From: Apodospora peruviana
Lineage: Eukaryota > Ascomycota > Sordariomycetes > Sordariales > Lasiosphaeriaceae
NCBI GenBank assembly: GCA_033439685.1
Contig: JAUEDM010000005.1
Span: 2,418,001 to 2,482,000 of the forward strand
Direction of reading: 5' to 3'
DNA length: 64,000 bases
A model generated the notes under the pieces. That model saw only the letters and a program-made list of their open reading frames with translations. It was not told the DNA's origin and ran no database searches. The position numbers and the translations under genes were made by a program. Shown piece by piece: positions 21,583-32,136 of this stretch. Positions within the stretch are counted from its first letter, which is position 1; each line of letters opens with the position of its first letter.

Positions 21583-22504
21583 CTAGACTGTAGGTCCCTG
21601 CGACCCAGGAATCTTTTCCGCCGTCCCGGGGTTTGCACTGCTGGGCTGGATAGGCTGCTGCGCGCTCTGAGTCGAGGCCGAAGAATCCTCGGGCGCAACA
21701 CCGCTACCTCCAGCAGCAGCTTTCTCGGCGCCAAATACCTTGTCCAGACCGGCAGCCTTGTAGGAGCTGCCGCCCGCCTCCTGCTTCTTGAGCTCGGCAA
21801 GGCGCTTCGCCTCGTTATAGATATCCTGCACCTCGCGGGCCGACGACGTGTAGAAGTTGGCAATCTTCTGGCCGGTAGGAGTGTTGGTGGCCTTCTCAAA
21901 GTACGAGCTGATGCCCGAGAGCAGCGAGTTGGCGCGGTTGGTGATGCCGTAGCTTTGGTCGGTAGCCTTGGCGCGGTCGGTGGCGTGGTACTTTTGGTCG
22001 AGGTTCTGGAGGGTGGACAGGAAGCGCTGCGAGACGCCGTGCTTCTCGTCGAGGGCGATGGCCGACTTGAGACCCGTGTCAGCTACCAGGTAGCCGTGCG
22101 CCAGGTACTCGGCCAGGATACGGGTGCGCGGCTTCTCCTCCTGGGTGATCTCATCCGAGTCGCGATCGGTGTTGGACTTGGGGGAATCGTCGTGGTCGGA
22201 GGAGGAGGCCGAGTCGGATGTTACCGAGATCTCGTTGTCGCCGAGCTTGGTGTGGTTGAGCAGAAGGGCCGTCTTGGCGGCGGTCTCCTTCTCAAAGGTC
22301 ACGGTGGCCGACTTGAGGCTTGGGGACTCGGACGTGACGTTGATTGAGGTGATTTTGCCGCTGGTAGGGTAGAGCGGTGTTAGCTTGAAAAAGATGCACG
22401 TGGAAGATGATGGAAGGAGAAACTTACCAGAAGCTGAAGAAGTCCTTGACCTCCTTATCGTCGGTCTTGGCCGCGATGTTCTTGACTTGGACGGTGGTAG
22501 CCAT
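21583..22504 (-). CDS. RRM-domain protein, Vip1-like
   Basis: Two exons, 22504-22428 and 22360-21583, with a GTAAGT-CAG intron (22361-22427); 284 residues. An N-terminal RNA-recognition motif spans about residues 1-75: TVQVKNIA forms the first strand (RNP2 position), the intron falls inside FFSFCGKI, and SATVTFEKETAAKTALLL is the RNP1 region. The following part (TRILAEYLAHGYLVADTGLKSAIALDEKHGVS, then KATDQSYGITNRANSL and GQKIANFYTSSAREVQDIYNEAKRL) is the conserved C-terminal half of the fungal Vip1 family, rich in amphipathic helices. The tail is Ser/Gly/Gln-rich and probably disordered. The family has been linked to RNA binding and to the actin cytoskeleton in yeast annotations, but the molecular role is unclear. 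Confidence 0.9.
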
Positions 22505-23436
22505 GTTGAGTGCTTGTTTGTGCGGTAATGTGATTGATGTATGGGGTATCACTAGGTGGTTGTGGTTGAGAAGTTGTTTGTTTTGTGTGTGTAGTTGAGG
22601 GAAATGAAATGTAAAGGGCGTCTGTTTGGGAGAGCAGAATATAAGTAGGGACGATGGGTTGTTACTAGCGCTTCCAAGACAGTCTGCAGGTTTCTTTTCG
22701 TAGCCGCGTGTCGGAGAGTAGAAGTGGCAGCTCTTGCATGATGTCGTCTGGCCCCATGGCCCCATGTTGGAGGAGGGGCACATTGCGTCAAGCCATGTCG
22801 TCATCTCCTAAGGGACCGCCGGAGGACAGGGAGGCCTGATTGTGGCTGTGCCGCTTCGCTTTTGCTGATGGCACCGTCTGACATTTTGCGGAGTTGCAGG
22901 GTGCCAACTGTGGCTTCTCTAGCAGGTTTCGTCATCTGTTGTGGGCGACTTCCCCTTCTGACATGTGAAGACCCGGTCCTCACGAGCAAGAGGCAATTGT
23001 TTCGGATTGAGATATGGGATATCACTTCTCGCCTGCCGTGATACATAGCTGGTACAGATACAATCATCAACTGCCAGTGAACTCCTATCAGGTGATTTAT
23101 GTCTTGGCTCATTTGACCTAACGGTATAGATTTGGTCTGTAAATTCCTCACGCGGGCCATGTCAGTTTTGTACCGAGTACGCTAGGATCCCTGGTACCGT
23201 TGAAGCTACGGTTGGGTGTGGCACACATCTTTCATGACGTTGTGAAGCTCCAAGATATTTTGGCAATGCAAATTTAATTAGGTAGAAAACTAGAAACCCA
23301 CATACTCCGAGACCCGAGATCCTGCATCAAAGAGGTGCTGTCAATTATGCCCTCGATGTGCTCAGTGCATGTACCCATCCCAGATCTATATGTGAAAGCC
23401 CATTTCCCATTCATCTCGTCCATCATGATTCATCGC
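22505..23436. other. intergenic: promoter of the RRM gene and 3' flank of the small gene
   Basis: Nothing beyond short open frames. The segment next to 22504 includes the 5' untranslated region and promoter of the Vip1-like gene. Confidence 0.5.
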
Positions 23437-23706
23437 TTATTCTGACATCTTTGTGTTCTTGGCGAACTTCTCCGTGACGGCATCGTCAAGAGGACCCTTG
23501 GGGTTGGAGGTCAAGCTCTAAACATAAAGTCAGCGGTAGCCACTGGGGAAAAACAGCGGGGCACGTACATCCAGGGCTGACTTGTTGGACTGCTCCTTGT
23601 TGGAGGCATCGTCGGTTCCCTGACCGGTTCCCGGAGTATCGCTGAGCTGCTTGCCCGACTGCCTCTCGGGGGGAGGGGACTGTCCGCGCTCAGGGCCTTC
23701 AGGCAT
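23437..23706 (-). CDS. conserved small hydrophilic protein (72 residues)
   Basis: Two exons, 23706-23569 and 23517-23437, joined by a 51 bp GTACGT-TTTAG intron. The product begins MPEGPERGQSPPPERQSGKQ and continues through SDTPGTGQGTDDASNKEQ to a C-terminal part SNPKGPLDDAVTEKFAKN. It lacks hydrophobic segments and Cys and is probably disordered. I recognise this pattern (PEGPERGQ.PPPE.QSG near the start, SNPKGPL near the end) from small hypothetical proteins in many ascomycetes; no function is known to me. Both the intron position and frame are supported by the continuity of the conserved pattern. Confidence 0.75.
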
Positions 23707-24642
23707 GATGATGGATGTATTGGTGGGGGTTGGTGAGAAAGAGTTCGATGTTCAGATGTGGGGTTGATGAGAGCTGATTCTGGGGGTGAAGTTGACCGAA
23801 AGAGTAGCCTACTGGAGATGCCGGGGCAACAGGATGTTAAATACCAAAGCGATGGCTGGTCTCTCCGCAAGTTGACATCAGTGTGCCTGTCCGCGTTGCA
23901 CTTCTACTACCGACCCTTCCGTCATCTGAAAGACGGGAGGAAAGGGGAGAGGCAGGCAGAATTACATCATAGCTCTCTAAATCGATGCAGCTGCGGGCTG
24001 CTGACTGTGAGGGGAGGAATAAAGCCCTTCCCCCTATCACAGGAGAGCACCTCCCCCCCCCCCCCCCCCCCCCCCCCCCACTGGAGTCTGGAGAGCTCCG
24101 CTGTTCTGCAGGTCCCTTTTGGCGTTTCACAGGCTGAGGTATCAGCCTTGCATGGAACGCTTATTCGGCTAGGGCAGCATTGGCTTGGGCCCTCCACAGG
24201 TACCGGTCTGTGGCGTTCGCCCAGACGCTTTCAGGTGAAGCAGCTAAGGTCCAGTCGCCTCCGCACCATCTCCAAATCCACTGGACAACAACCGACCAGC
24301 AATACCGTATGATCTCGCGACTGTGTGGCTTCGAAGGGGTCGCATAAACGGTCATATTACCTATTATGCCACATCCGGTGTTTACTTAGGTTTGGATGCG
24401 AGCTGGTGAAGCACATCGTTCTCTTCTGCAGCCACAGTTGCAGTTGCAGTCGCAGTGTGTGTGCAGCTTCATGTCTCGATCCAAGTAGTCACTCCTTCAG
24501 TCCTTTTCTTGAAACAAACATCGACATCCGACCTACTGTCAAAAGCACAGACACTCATAAGTCACCCATATCAGTCTCCACGGCGTCCACGGCGCAGTTC
24601 AACACCAGCGTTTCGGACACGACTCATTCCTACCTTACAACA
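23707..24642. other. divergent intergenic region with a C27 tract
   Basis: Separates the minus-strand small gene from the plus-strand gene at 24643, so it should hold both promoters. The C homopolymer lies inside. No other gene seen. Confidence 0.5.
24053..24079. repeat. C27 homopolymer
   Basis: Twenty-seven consecutive C on the plus strand in the promoter region of two divergent genes. Length may vary between reads. Confidence 0.95.
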
Positions 24643-25972
24643 ATGCCTGACCTCAATTCCGTCCCGCCTTCTCCTCACGTTCTGGCCACAGCGCCGCGTC
24701 GAGCATCTTCGCAACAGATGCCTCCTCCTCCGGTTCCAGCCTCCGAATCGCCATCTCTGAACATTCTTCCGTCTAACCAGAGCGCCGTCAACGCCGCTGG
24801 TTCTTCTTTGCCGTCGCCGAACCCTCTCCCGCCGAGCATTCTTCCAGGACCCGCGACAACCATGGGCGATAATACCGGCGTTGGTCCTGGCCCCGGGCCT
24901 ACCAGACACCCGCGTCCACTCACAGCTGCCGATCTTCATTCCCAGCTTGAGAGGGAACAGGAAGCAGTGGTGAGTCTGCTGTCCTCTATCTGAAAGTGTC
25001 TATATCCACAACGACTAACCACTTGCCCGTTCCCAGGTTAACCGTCTGACCCGCGAACTATCGCTCCTGCGCGCCGCGCAGAACTCGTCCGTCGTCTCAA
25101 ACGCCTCATCCACCTCGGCGAGCGCCGTGGGGGTCGAACCACCTGCCAGCCGAACAGGCCGTCACCAACGCACATCGTCCAACGCTTCTTCACGCAGCCT
25201 CACAGCGCAGCTGGGCTCTGTCTCGACCACTTCACTTGCGGGTATATCGTCCCCTGCTCCTGTCCGGCCGACACAGCCGGTCGCCATTGGCGGCATCGCC
25301 CTTAGCCGTCAGGGTAGCAGCGCGTCTCGACGCAGCCGCGCCGGTTCTCCCTCGCCGGCCCCAAGCCACGGTCGCGCAACACCTCACCAGGGAAGTTATC
25401 CCGGCGGCCATATCTACGACCCAAGTTACTTCGGAAACCGGCTTGCGCTGCCAACATCGGCTCCTTCATCGGCTGCGCTGGCCACCCCAACCTCGACTAC
25501 CGCGTCGGAACTCTCGCCCGGCATCCTCCCGGCTACTACCCGGTACGAGGAGACGGTCTTCTACCGTTCCGAGCTCGAGACGGCGAAGCGCGAGAACGAG
25601 GCGCTGAGGCGAAGGATCCGTGAGCTGGAACGCATGGTGCGCGACAGGAGAGCCAGTGACGCCAGCCGAGCGAGCACCAACGCAGGAGGCGCCAGTGTCA
25701 GGCAGCGTAGCGACAGCGTGAGCACGACTGCTAGTGTCAGTGTCGTGGGCGCCGCTGGCGGAGGCGTGAGCATTGCCGGCCAGCGGGAGGGTACTGCGAC
25801 CGCCGGCGGAGGACGAACGGAACGCCCTAGGGTGACGAGCATGCTGAGCACCGCCGGCAGTGTCGGCGTCGGCGTGCCTGATGACGAGGTCAAGGTCGGA
25901 GAGAGCGCCTCCAGTGCCGGGCTCGCACTCGGCCGAGAGCATCAGCAGTCCAGCTCCGGATCGCAGGCTTAG
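24643..25972 (+). CDS. low-complexity coiled-coil protein, unrecognised
   Basis: Two exons, 24643-24969 and 25037-25972, with a GTGAGT-CCCAG intron; 420 residues. Residues 1-95 are Pro/Ser-rich. A first short coiled coil (LHSQLEREQEAVVNRLTREL, about 97-116) spans the intron, supporting the joint. A long Ser/Thr/Ala-rich part follows, with HIYDPSYFGNRLALP before a second coiled coil at about 280-314 (ELETAKRENEALRRRIRELE). The C-terminus is Gly/Ser-rich and probably disordered. The pattern looks like a fungal scaffold or cytoskeletal adaptor, but I do not recognise a named family. Start chosen as the first ATG of the open frame with conserved-looking MPDLNSVPPSP. Confidence 0.75.
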
Positions 25973-26856
25973 GTTGTTTCTTAACGTCCACAGTTGGCGG
26001 GATTGGGTTACTCGATGTGTCTCGCCATTGGCAGCACAGAGAACGAAAGAGATGAAGAACCGGCCCAGAACCGTCGACACACTTTGGTGGAAGGAAGAGA
26101 GAATAAGACCACGACGCCAACGCTTATTTTCGTTTCTGATGGGATCAAGTCCGAGTTACTTGCGACGCGCCTTGTATGCATGTGTCTGGTTATATATACC
26201 GATGCAGAGATTTGCTTTTTTTATGGGGGCCGGTTAAAAGATTGACTGATGGGAACATGAATTGGAATTACTTACTATATTGTTATGGACTGATGGGATG
26301 ATTGGGATCATGGGATCATACAACACCCACGCCACGAAACGAATGTTAGTTTGTCGGATTGACAATTCTACGATCGTGTGGAGAGAAGTCTTTTTCATGT
26401 TTTATTTTTTTATTTGAGGCCAGGTTCTGCAAAACCGGGCGGACTGATTATGGGATGGACGGATGGATGGACTCACGATGCTCGGGGTTAATGGAGTTTT
26501 TCAGGACCCTGGGACAGATGACAGATACACACTGCTACTACTGCTACTAGATCGATACGTTAGTCTACTAGTACTTGCTTGGTATGGTAGTTATTACAGC
26601 TTTTTTACTGTGTGTTTGATGTGTTCTTTCGTGCTGTGTCATGTCTGGTGATCACCTAGGTTAGGTATTGTTGTCTTCACGCCATGGATAGTAAAAGAGC
26701 GATGTTGCTATACTTTCTAAATAACAGGGGCTACTAATGATCTCGGTCGTCTCTGGATGTTCAGACACCCTTCCTCCTTTCCCTCTATCTCTCGTCTCCC
26801 TTCAGTTACTAAAGTCCATTATGTTTAATGTGAAGAAAAGAAAGAGCGCCTTCGGC
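25973..26856. other. intergenic, no gene recognised
   Basis: T-rich downstream sequence after the coiled-coil gene, with the CCTAGGTTAGGTA motif near 26653. Marks the left border of the accessory, pseudogene-rich block. Confidence 0.5.
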
Positions 26857-28132
26857 CTAGCGGCTAGTACTGGAAAACAATCCAGGCCGGCCCCTGAAGC
26901 TGGCGTTGCCATATTTGGCATCGAACTCCCTGATTCTGGCAACAGTATCGGCCAGGAAAGTTGGGTAAATCCCGGCCCTGGCGCGAAAGAGATGGGCTCG
27001 AGTTATCATGCGCTGTGCCTGTCCGAGACCTGCTACTGCCCAGGTGCTGTCGTTCTTGGGCTGTCTCTGGGTCGTCGTACCAGAACTGGATCTGACGGTT
27101 TGGTATGGTGGCTTGCTAACCCCCTTTCCATGCGCTCCGCTGTTGTTATGATGGAAGACATGGATGCTGGGATGATGCCAACCCAAACCGACGCTGAATA
27201 CCGCGCGCTTGATGTTGTCCCTCTCGGCGTGTCTGGCGGCGGCGGCGGCGACGAGCTCAGCGAGATCTAAGCCAGTGTAGTCCGGCGTGTTACGCGCGAG
27301 CTCGGAGAGGTCGACTTCTTTGCTGAGAGGCTCGTCCCGGAGATGGATGCCGAGGATATGTTCCCTGCCGGTAGCGTCGGGCAGGTCGACCACGATGCGC
27401 GTGATGAGACGGCGGAGGATGCTCTCGTCTATGTCGTAGGGCTTATTGGTAGAGGCAATGACCAGTGGACTCGGTGTCTGGTCGGACTTGATCTTGTCGA
27501 GCTCGATCGGAAACTGGCTGATATAACAGGCATGCACTGCTTCCAGAATTCTGGGGGTCAGATGAGCGAGAACCGAAGAATTGGTCTGCGTCGTCGACGA
27601 AGATGATGCACGGTTGGTTCCGTCCGGCATATGCAAAGAGCCTCTGGATTGTGTGCCTGCTGTTGCTGATGTCGGTAGACTGGATGTCGGCCTCTGTCAG
27701 GGTGATGAGTGTGGAATTGGTATGTTTGGCCAGTGTCTTGACTAGGAGAGACATTCCCGTCCCTGGGGGGCCATAAAGGAGGACCCTTGGCGTGTTTGAG
27801 CGGGAGAGGACCCCAAAGTTGTAGCCTGGTGGGTTTAGGAGAGACATTGCAAGGAAATCCAACGCCTCGAGGGTCGGCTGGGTGATGTTGATGTCGTCGA
27901 AGGTAGTGTTGGTGCTGCTAACGGCAGTGTGTTAGCTTACGTGGTTGTGGAAGAGTTCCTCCAAGGTCATGTCTTCTATCGAATACATACCAGGTTTGAC
28001 GACACAATTCCTCAGTTCAGAACTGATAGTGAAGTCTGACTCGAGACTTGGGAACGAGAAGGATTGATGCCGGTGGGGCTGGCTATCATCAAGGCCATCT
28101 TCTTCAAGTCTCTCATCATGAGAGCGAGGCAT
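26857..28132 (-). pseudogene. degenerate AAA+ ATPase (Msp1/ATAD1-like), inactivated
   Basis: Remnant of an AAA+ ATPase read from 28132 downwards. SIEDMTLEELFHNHV is followed in frame by a TAA stop, then STNTTFDDINITQPTLEALDF, the usual lead into the AAA core. Walker A reads GPPGTGMSLL: the catalytic Lys codon position is ATG (Met). Walker B is IIFVDDAD. Near 27570 the frame shifts by one base between FFGSRSSDPQ and EAVHACYISQFPIELDKIK; beyond it come the sensor-1 region VIASTNKPYDIDESILRR, DLPDATGREHILGIHLRDEPL and TPDYTGLDLAELV. The C-terminus ADTVARIREFDAKYGN resembles the end of related proteins, with a probable further intron before it. Three independent defects (stop, Walker A substitution, frameshift) argue for a pseudogene; a 23-bp intron removing the stop would not keep frame. 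A large N-terminal region of such proteins is absent. Confidence 0.8.
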
Positions 28133-29328
28133 CTTGGATGGAAGTATGACAAGAAGGTAATGAGTGCTGGGGGACAGACAGAAAGAAAGACAGGGAAAGA
28201 TTGGGCTATGAAGTACAGAGTTGCCGTGACTATACAAGGACACAATCGAGGCAAGGAGATTGTCGCAAAGGACATGGCCGGAGGGCAGATATATATGGAC
28301 CATCTTCCAAGAGGCGCAGGTAGAAAGTTTCCAGCATAATGTCAGAGGAAGAAGAGGTAAGGGCCTAGAGTAAAGAAAAAGATTTCGAGAGCCTGGCGTC
28401 CAAGTTTCCTCCCCCCTATTGGGCCAGTAAAACTTTTTTGGGAGACTCAAGCGGGCTCTACATGGATATGCCGGGCACTCGGGGCAGTAGGGTGTAACAG
28501 TGAGGTAGGAAGGGTCTGAAAGTTCTTGGGAGTGAGTACCTACCTACCTGAGGTTCATTACTCCTGCGCCGCTTTTCTTCCAGGCAGAGGACGTAAGCGA
28601 TTGCTATGTGAGAGGAGTATCGTTCTCGAAAAAATGCGAAGATTAAGTCACCTTTTCCGACGATGACGGTAGAAAACGTGAGGATCTTATGCACGGTTTG
28701 GCTGTCGGATATAGAAACAGGACCCCGATATCAGGTAATGATGCAACGAGGGGGTATGGCAACCACCGAACCCAACCGACAGCCAGCGTTGCCGGGAGAA
28801 AAGCTTTACCAAACTCGAAAACCCGGGCGGGTTAACTGAAAGGGGTTCTCCATTATTGGTCGTAAGGGAGGAGGAGCAACCGGAGGCACTGGATCACTCA
28901 TGACGAGACTGGAAGCATACATGTACCTTCAGTGATTGTGGACCTGGAAAGTTTCCCAGCCCCAAAGTCTTCGGAAAAGGGTAGCAAATCTCTCATTCGA
29001 TTTCAAGGGGCAGGGTGATCGGGTGGTCACTTGGGTCTTCCCATTGGCACCACGCCGCTCGGCTGGCCGCCTTCCTTCTGCACCTCAACACACCGACTGA
29101 AAAGTTTTATAATCCTTGGCCGCGGTCTCTCCAAATCTTTTCGCATTTTCTTCCACTCACCTGGGCTTACGGATTCCGTACGCCTGGCGCATATGTGATC
29201 TGTCTGATTCCGCTTTATTAAACAACAGCCCACCATCTTGAATCACCCGTCTCTTACGTTCTGTCGAGTGGAAAGGACGTGTTACCCACGTACTGGAGCT
29301 AAAGTGTGGCTTGTCCAGGCTTCCAGCC
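28133..29328. other. intergenic, no gene recognised
   Basis: No convincing gene. Short open frames on both strands. A CT-rich segment precedes the ATG at 29329. Confidence 0.45.
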
Positions 29329-30706
29329 ATGCCTCAACGCGCAAAACCCGCACCTCTAATACCAGAAAGCCGGTGGGAGGCGCACAAGAAGAGAATTATC
29401 GGCTTTTACATCAACGATGACTTGAAACTGGAAGACATGATCAAAAAAATGAAGGAGGTTCATGGGTTTACTGCGAGGTCAGTTGTGTTATAATTATCAT
29501 CTACAAATTACTATTAGCAGATGCAGTCAAATTATCTCCTTATTGCACCCATAAATCCGACACAGCACGTCTTGAATCGCAATTACATGCTGACTGGTTT
29601 GTAGCAAAGCGCAATACTATTCGAAATTAAGAGCTTGGAAGATCGCGAAAAACGCAAAAAGAAAACACAACGAAGGCAGCCAGGGAGAAAAAAGACGGCG
29701 TCTGCAACATTCAGAAGCGCCAATTGCAGAAATAGACCCTCCGTCTCTTCCCAGCATTCAGTCGATTCCAAATTCTCAGTATATACCTTACGGTTCACAT
29801 CCAGTAGGATCTGGACCGATAGAAAAGCCCGTCAGTCTGCTGGAAGAAGAGCCTCCAGCCGACGCTGAGACGACCAATGACGACAGTTCCAGGCCAGCCC
29901 CTACTCGACAGCCGATCCACGAAGCGATTATGACAGGGAACACAGAAGCAGCCAAACTCCTGCTTCAATTTGCCCCCGCAGTGTATCAGTGCAGTCGACT
30001 CATATGGCAAAGCCCCGTTGAGAATTGCTGTCGCTAAAGGTCACGAGCAAATTGCGAGACCATTATGCGAACATGGTGCCGACATCAACCGACAGAATTC
30101 TCTCGGCTGGACAGCGCTTCATTACGCGGCCGTGCATGCCAGGTTGGAGATTACAACCTTTCTCGTTAGATTTGGGGCAGATGTTGACGTCCAGAACCTT
30201 ATGGAGTGGACGCCACTGTATTACGCCTCGCGTGAATGCACAATTGGCATTGTCAAGCAGCTGGTGGAAGCTGGAGTCAAATCCATGGGAACGGAAGAAC
30301 GCCCTATTCATTGTGCCGCTGATATGGCAACCTGGAAGTGGTCAAGTTCCTAGCTGAGAAGTTCGACGAGAAAATTAGTGTTCAAAGCCGGGAAGGACTT
30401 ACTCTTCTCGCGATTGCCTGCCAACATTGGGGGAAAAAGTACTTGGAAATAGTTAGATTCCTTTTGCAAAAAAATTCTGGGGCCAAATCCTTGGGAAGGG
30501 CAGAACGCCCTATTCATTGTGCCGCTAGATATGGCAAACCCGAAGTGGTTAAATTCCTCGTGGCCGACAAGTTCGAGAAGGACATTGATGTTCCAGACGA
30601 AGACGGATTTACTCCTCTCGCGCTTGCCTGTCGATACCACGGGGGCAAGTACTTGAAAATAGTTAGATTTCTCTTACACAAAGGCGCTAAAGTCGTCCTG
30701 GAATAG
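29329..30706 (+). pseudogene. Clr5-domain ankyrin-repeat protein, frameshifted
   Basis: Exon 1 (29329-29477) encodes ESRWEAHKKRIIGFYINDD and MIKKMKEVHGFTA, a Clr5 domain; the intron (29478-29604, GTCAGT-TAG) joins it in frame to KAQYYSKLRAWKIAKN, the domain's end. A Pro/Ser linker leads to ankyrin repeats from about 29910 (PIHEAIMTGNTEAAKLLLQ). The frame shifts by +1 in a run of five C near 29974 and shifts back near 30322, where comparison with the downstream repeat copy shows one missing A (GCTGATATGGC against GCTAGATATGGC). Downstream of the second shift the original frame runs to a stop at 30706. Two repeat modules starting at about 30298 and 30504 are a recent-looking duplication of 69 codons. 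Either a pseudogene or an assembly with two homopolymer-type errors; the first site is a homopolymer, the second is not. Confidence 0.8.
30298..30680 (+). repeat. internal tandem duplication in the ankyrin array (207-bp module)
   Basis: The two copies share AACGCCCTATTCATTGTGCC at the start (30298 and 30504) and both encode ERPIHCAARYG, EVVKFL, then IVRFLL at the end. The spacing is 206 bp because copy 1 has lost one base. Confidence 0.85.
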
Positions 30707-31956
30707 GTAGATAGGAATCGAAGGCGTTATAGTGCTGCTTATATACGCTTTCTGACAGTGCACTGAAGCTGCCCACAGGAGCTGTGTTGTATGTTTGATT
30801 CATACGGCAATTGTCTGAAGACGGGATCATGAACATGTCTTTTGATCATACATGTAAAGATAAGTTATAGATACTGGACTGGATATACGGTCTTTTCTTA
30901 TACTAGGATACTTTGGAGAGACCTCGCAGGCCATCAATGCACCGATCACTGCACGCTAGTACTAACTCTCGTCTGTCTCCTTCAAATATTGGCCATAGTC
31001 TTCACCATATTCAACGATAGTCGGTACGTGGTCGAATTGGTCTCCCTAGCCAGCTCCTTTGCGATAGACGTCAGGGCTTGCCTCTTAAAGCTCTCTAGAT
31101 GTATTTGCAGCGACGAGCTATGTGTCGCCTACACGCTCAGCGTATATCTGCTCAACGCCTTAGGAGACGTCGGCGACCCAAGCCCCGGTGAAGGTTTCGC
31201 TGCCGTGTAGTGACGCTGACGCTATCTTGAGTTTGTACGGAGGTGACAAGAGCCTCGTAGGTAGTCCTGCTTTCCTCTCCGCCCAGTTTTGTGTGTTTCT
31301 TTGGGGAAAATGGTGTTGGGCTCGTCAACGTTGGATAGGTGAATGGGGATCTCTCGTTTTCCATGATCACTCGGTTAACCAGGAGAGAACGGGGGTCTCA
31401 TGTATGTGAGCGTCGGTATTATGTCGTATAATTTGGAGATCAAAGCTCTCGAGGCGGATGGTGTCTACCGTGGTGGGAGAATAGACTATTGATGGCGGTT
31501 TTGCAGAAATCCTAATCCAGAACGGGTGAAGCCATCAAGAACAAGGCCAACACGGAGTGCCGTACGAATATTGATGATCAGGTCGCATTTTTGCGTTGCT
31601 TAGCGGAGAAATCGGATGTTGTCTGGTAATGTACGGGTTAGGAATCCACAGTTGGGCTTCCGACGTTGGGACGAGGCCCTTATCCATCCTATCTAATAAT
31701 CAGCCCCTCGATGCAAATCGGCAACACCTGGACGCCCACGCTTCATGGAATAAAAAAATATGAGGGAAACAAGCACCTAAAGTAGCCAGCCAGCCATATA
31801 AATCGAAAACTCGCACCATCTCCCTCTCAACAACCAAAACCAAAACAGACGCCCGACCTTTCCAACAAACCATCTGAATTCTTCTTCCCCCAGGTGGTTG
31901 CAAAGTAAGCGAATGTGTGCGAAGCTTTGAATTATCCTTGCGCGGAGGCATAATGA
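30707..31956. other. intergenic, no gene recognised
   Basis: Open frames of about 70-120 codons without motifs. The right end may contain the degraded 5' part of the NB-ARC gene, but I could not identify an N-terminal effector domain. Confidence 0.4.
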
Positions 31957-32136
31957 ACAAGCTTCCACAACCTCCCCCTGCCGCCGAACCCCAAGTTCAC
32001 CGGTCGCGGCTCTGAACTGGACGCCATCCACCGGCAACTTCGCGTATGCGGGTCAGCTGCCCTATATGGCAGTTCGGGCATGGCAAGACCGAGGTGGCCC
32101 TTCACTACGCTTACACACACTTAGGCCTCGGAGAGT
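31957..32136 (+). pseudogene. NB-ARC (NLR-like) gene remnant, left part with broken P-loop
   Basis: In one frame: PNPKFTGRGSELDAIHRQLR then ALYGSSGM, the lead-in and P-loop of an NB-ARC (STAND) NTPase. One G is missing in the codon after GGCATG, so the P-loop Gly-Lys-Thr and the following TEVALHYAYTHLG are read only in another frame. Two stops (TAA TGA) lie just upstream at 31951-31956. The sequence ends at the left end of the hAT element (32137). The matching right part resumes at 34379. Confidence 0.8.

Noticed and set aside
27911..27940. A 23-bp GTAAGC...TTAG intron that would remove the stop in the AAA remnant
   Set aside because: Too short for a fungal intron and it would shift the frame of the downstream AAA core.
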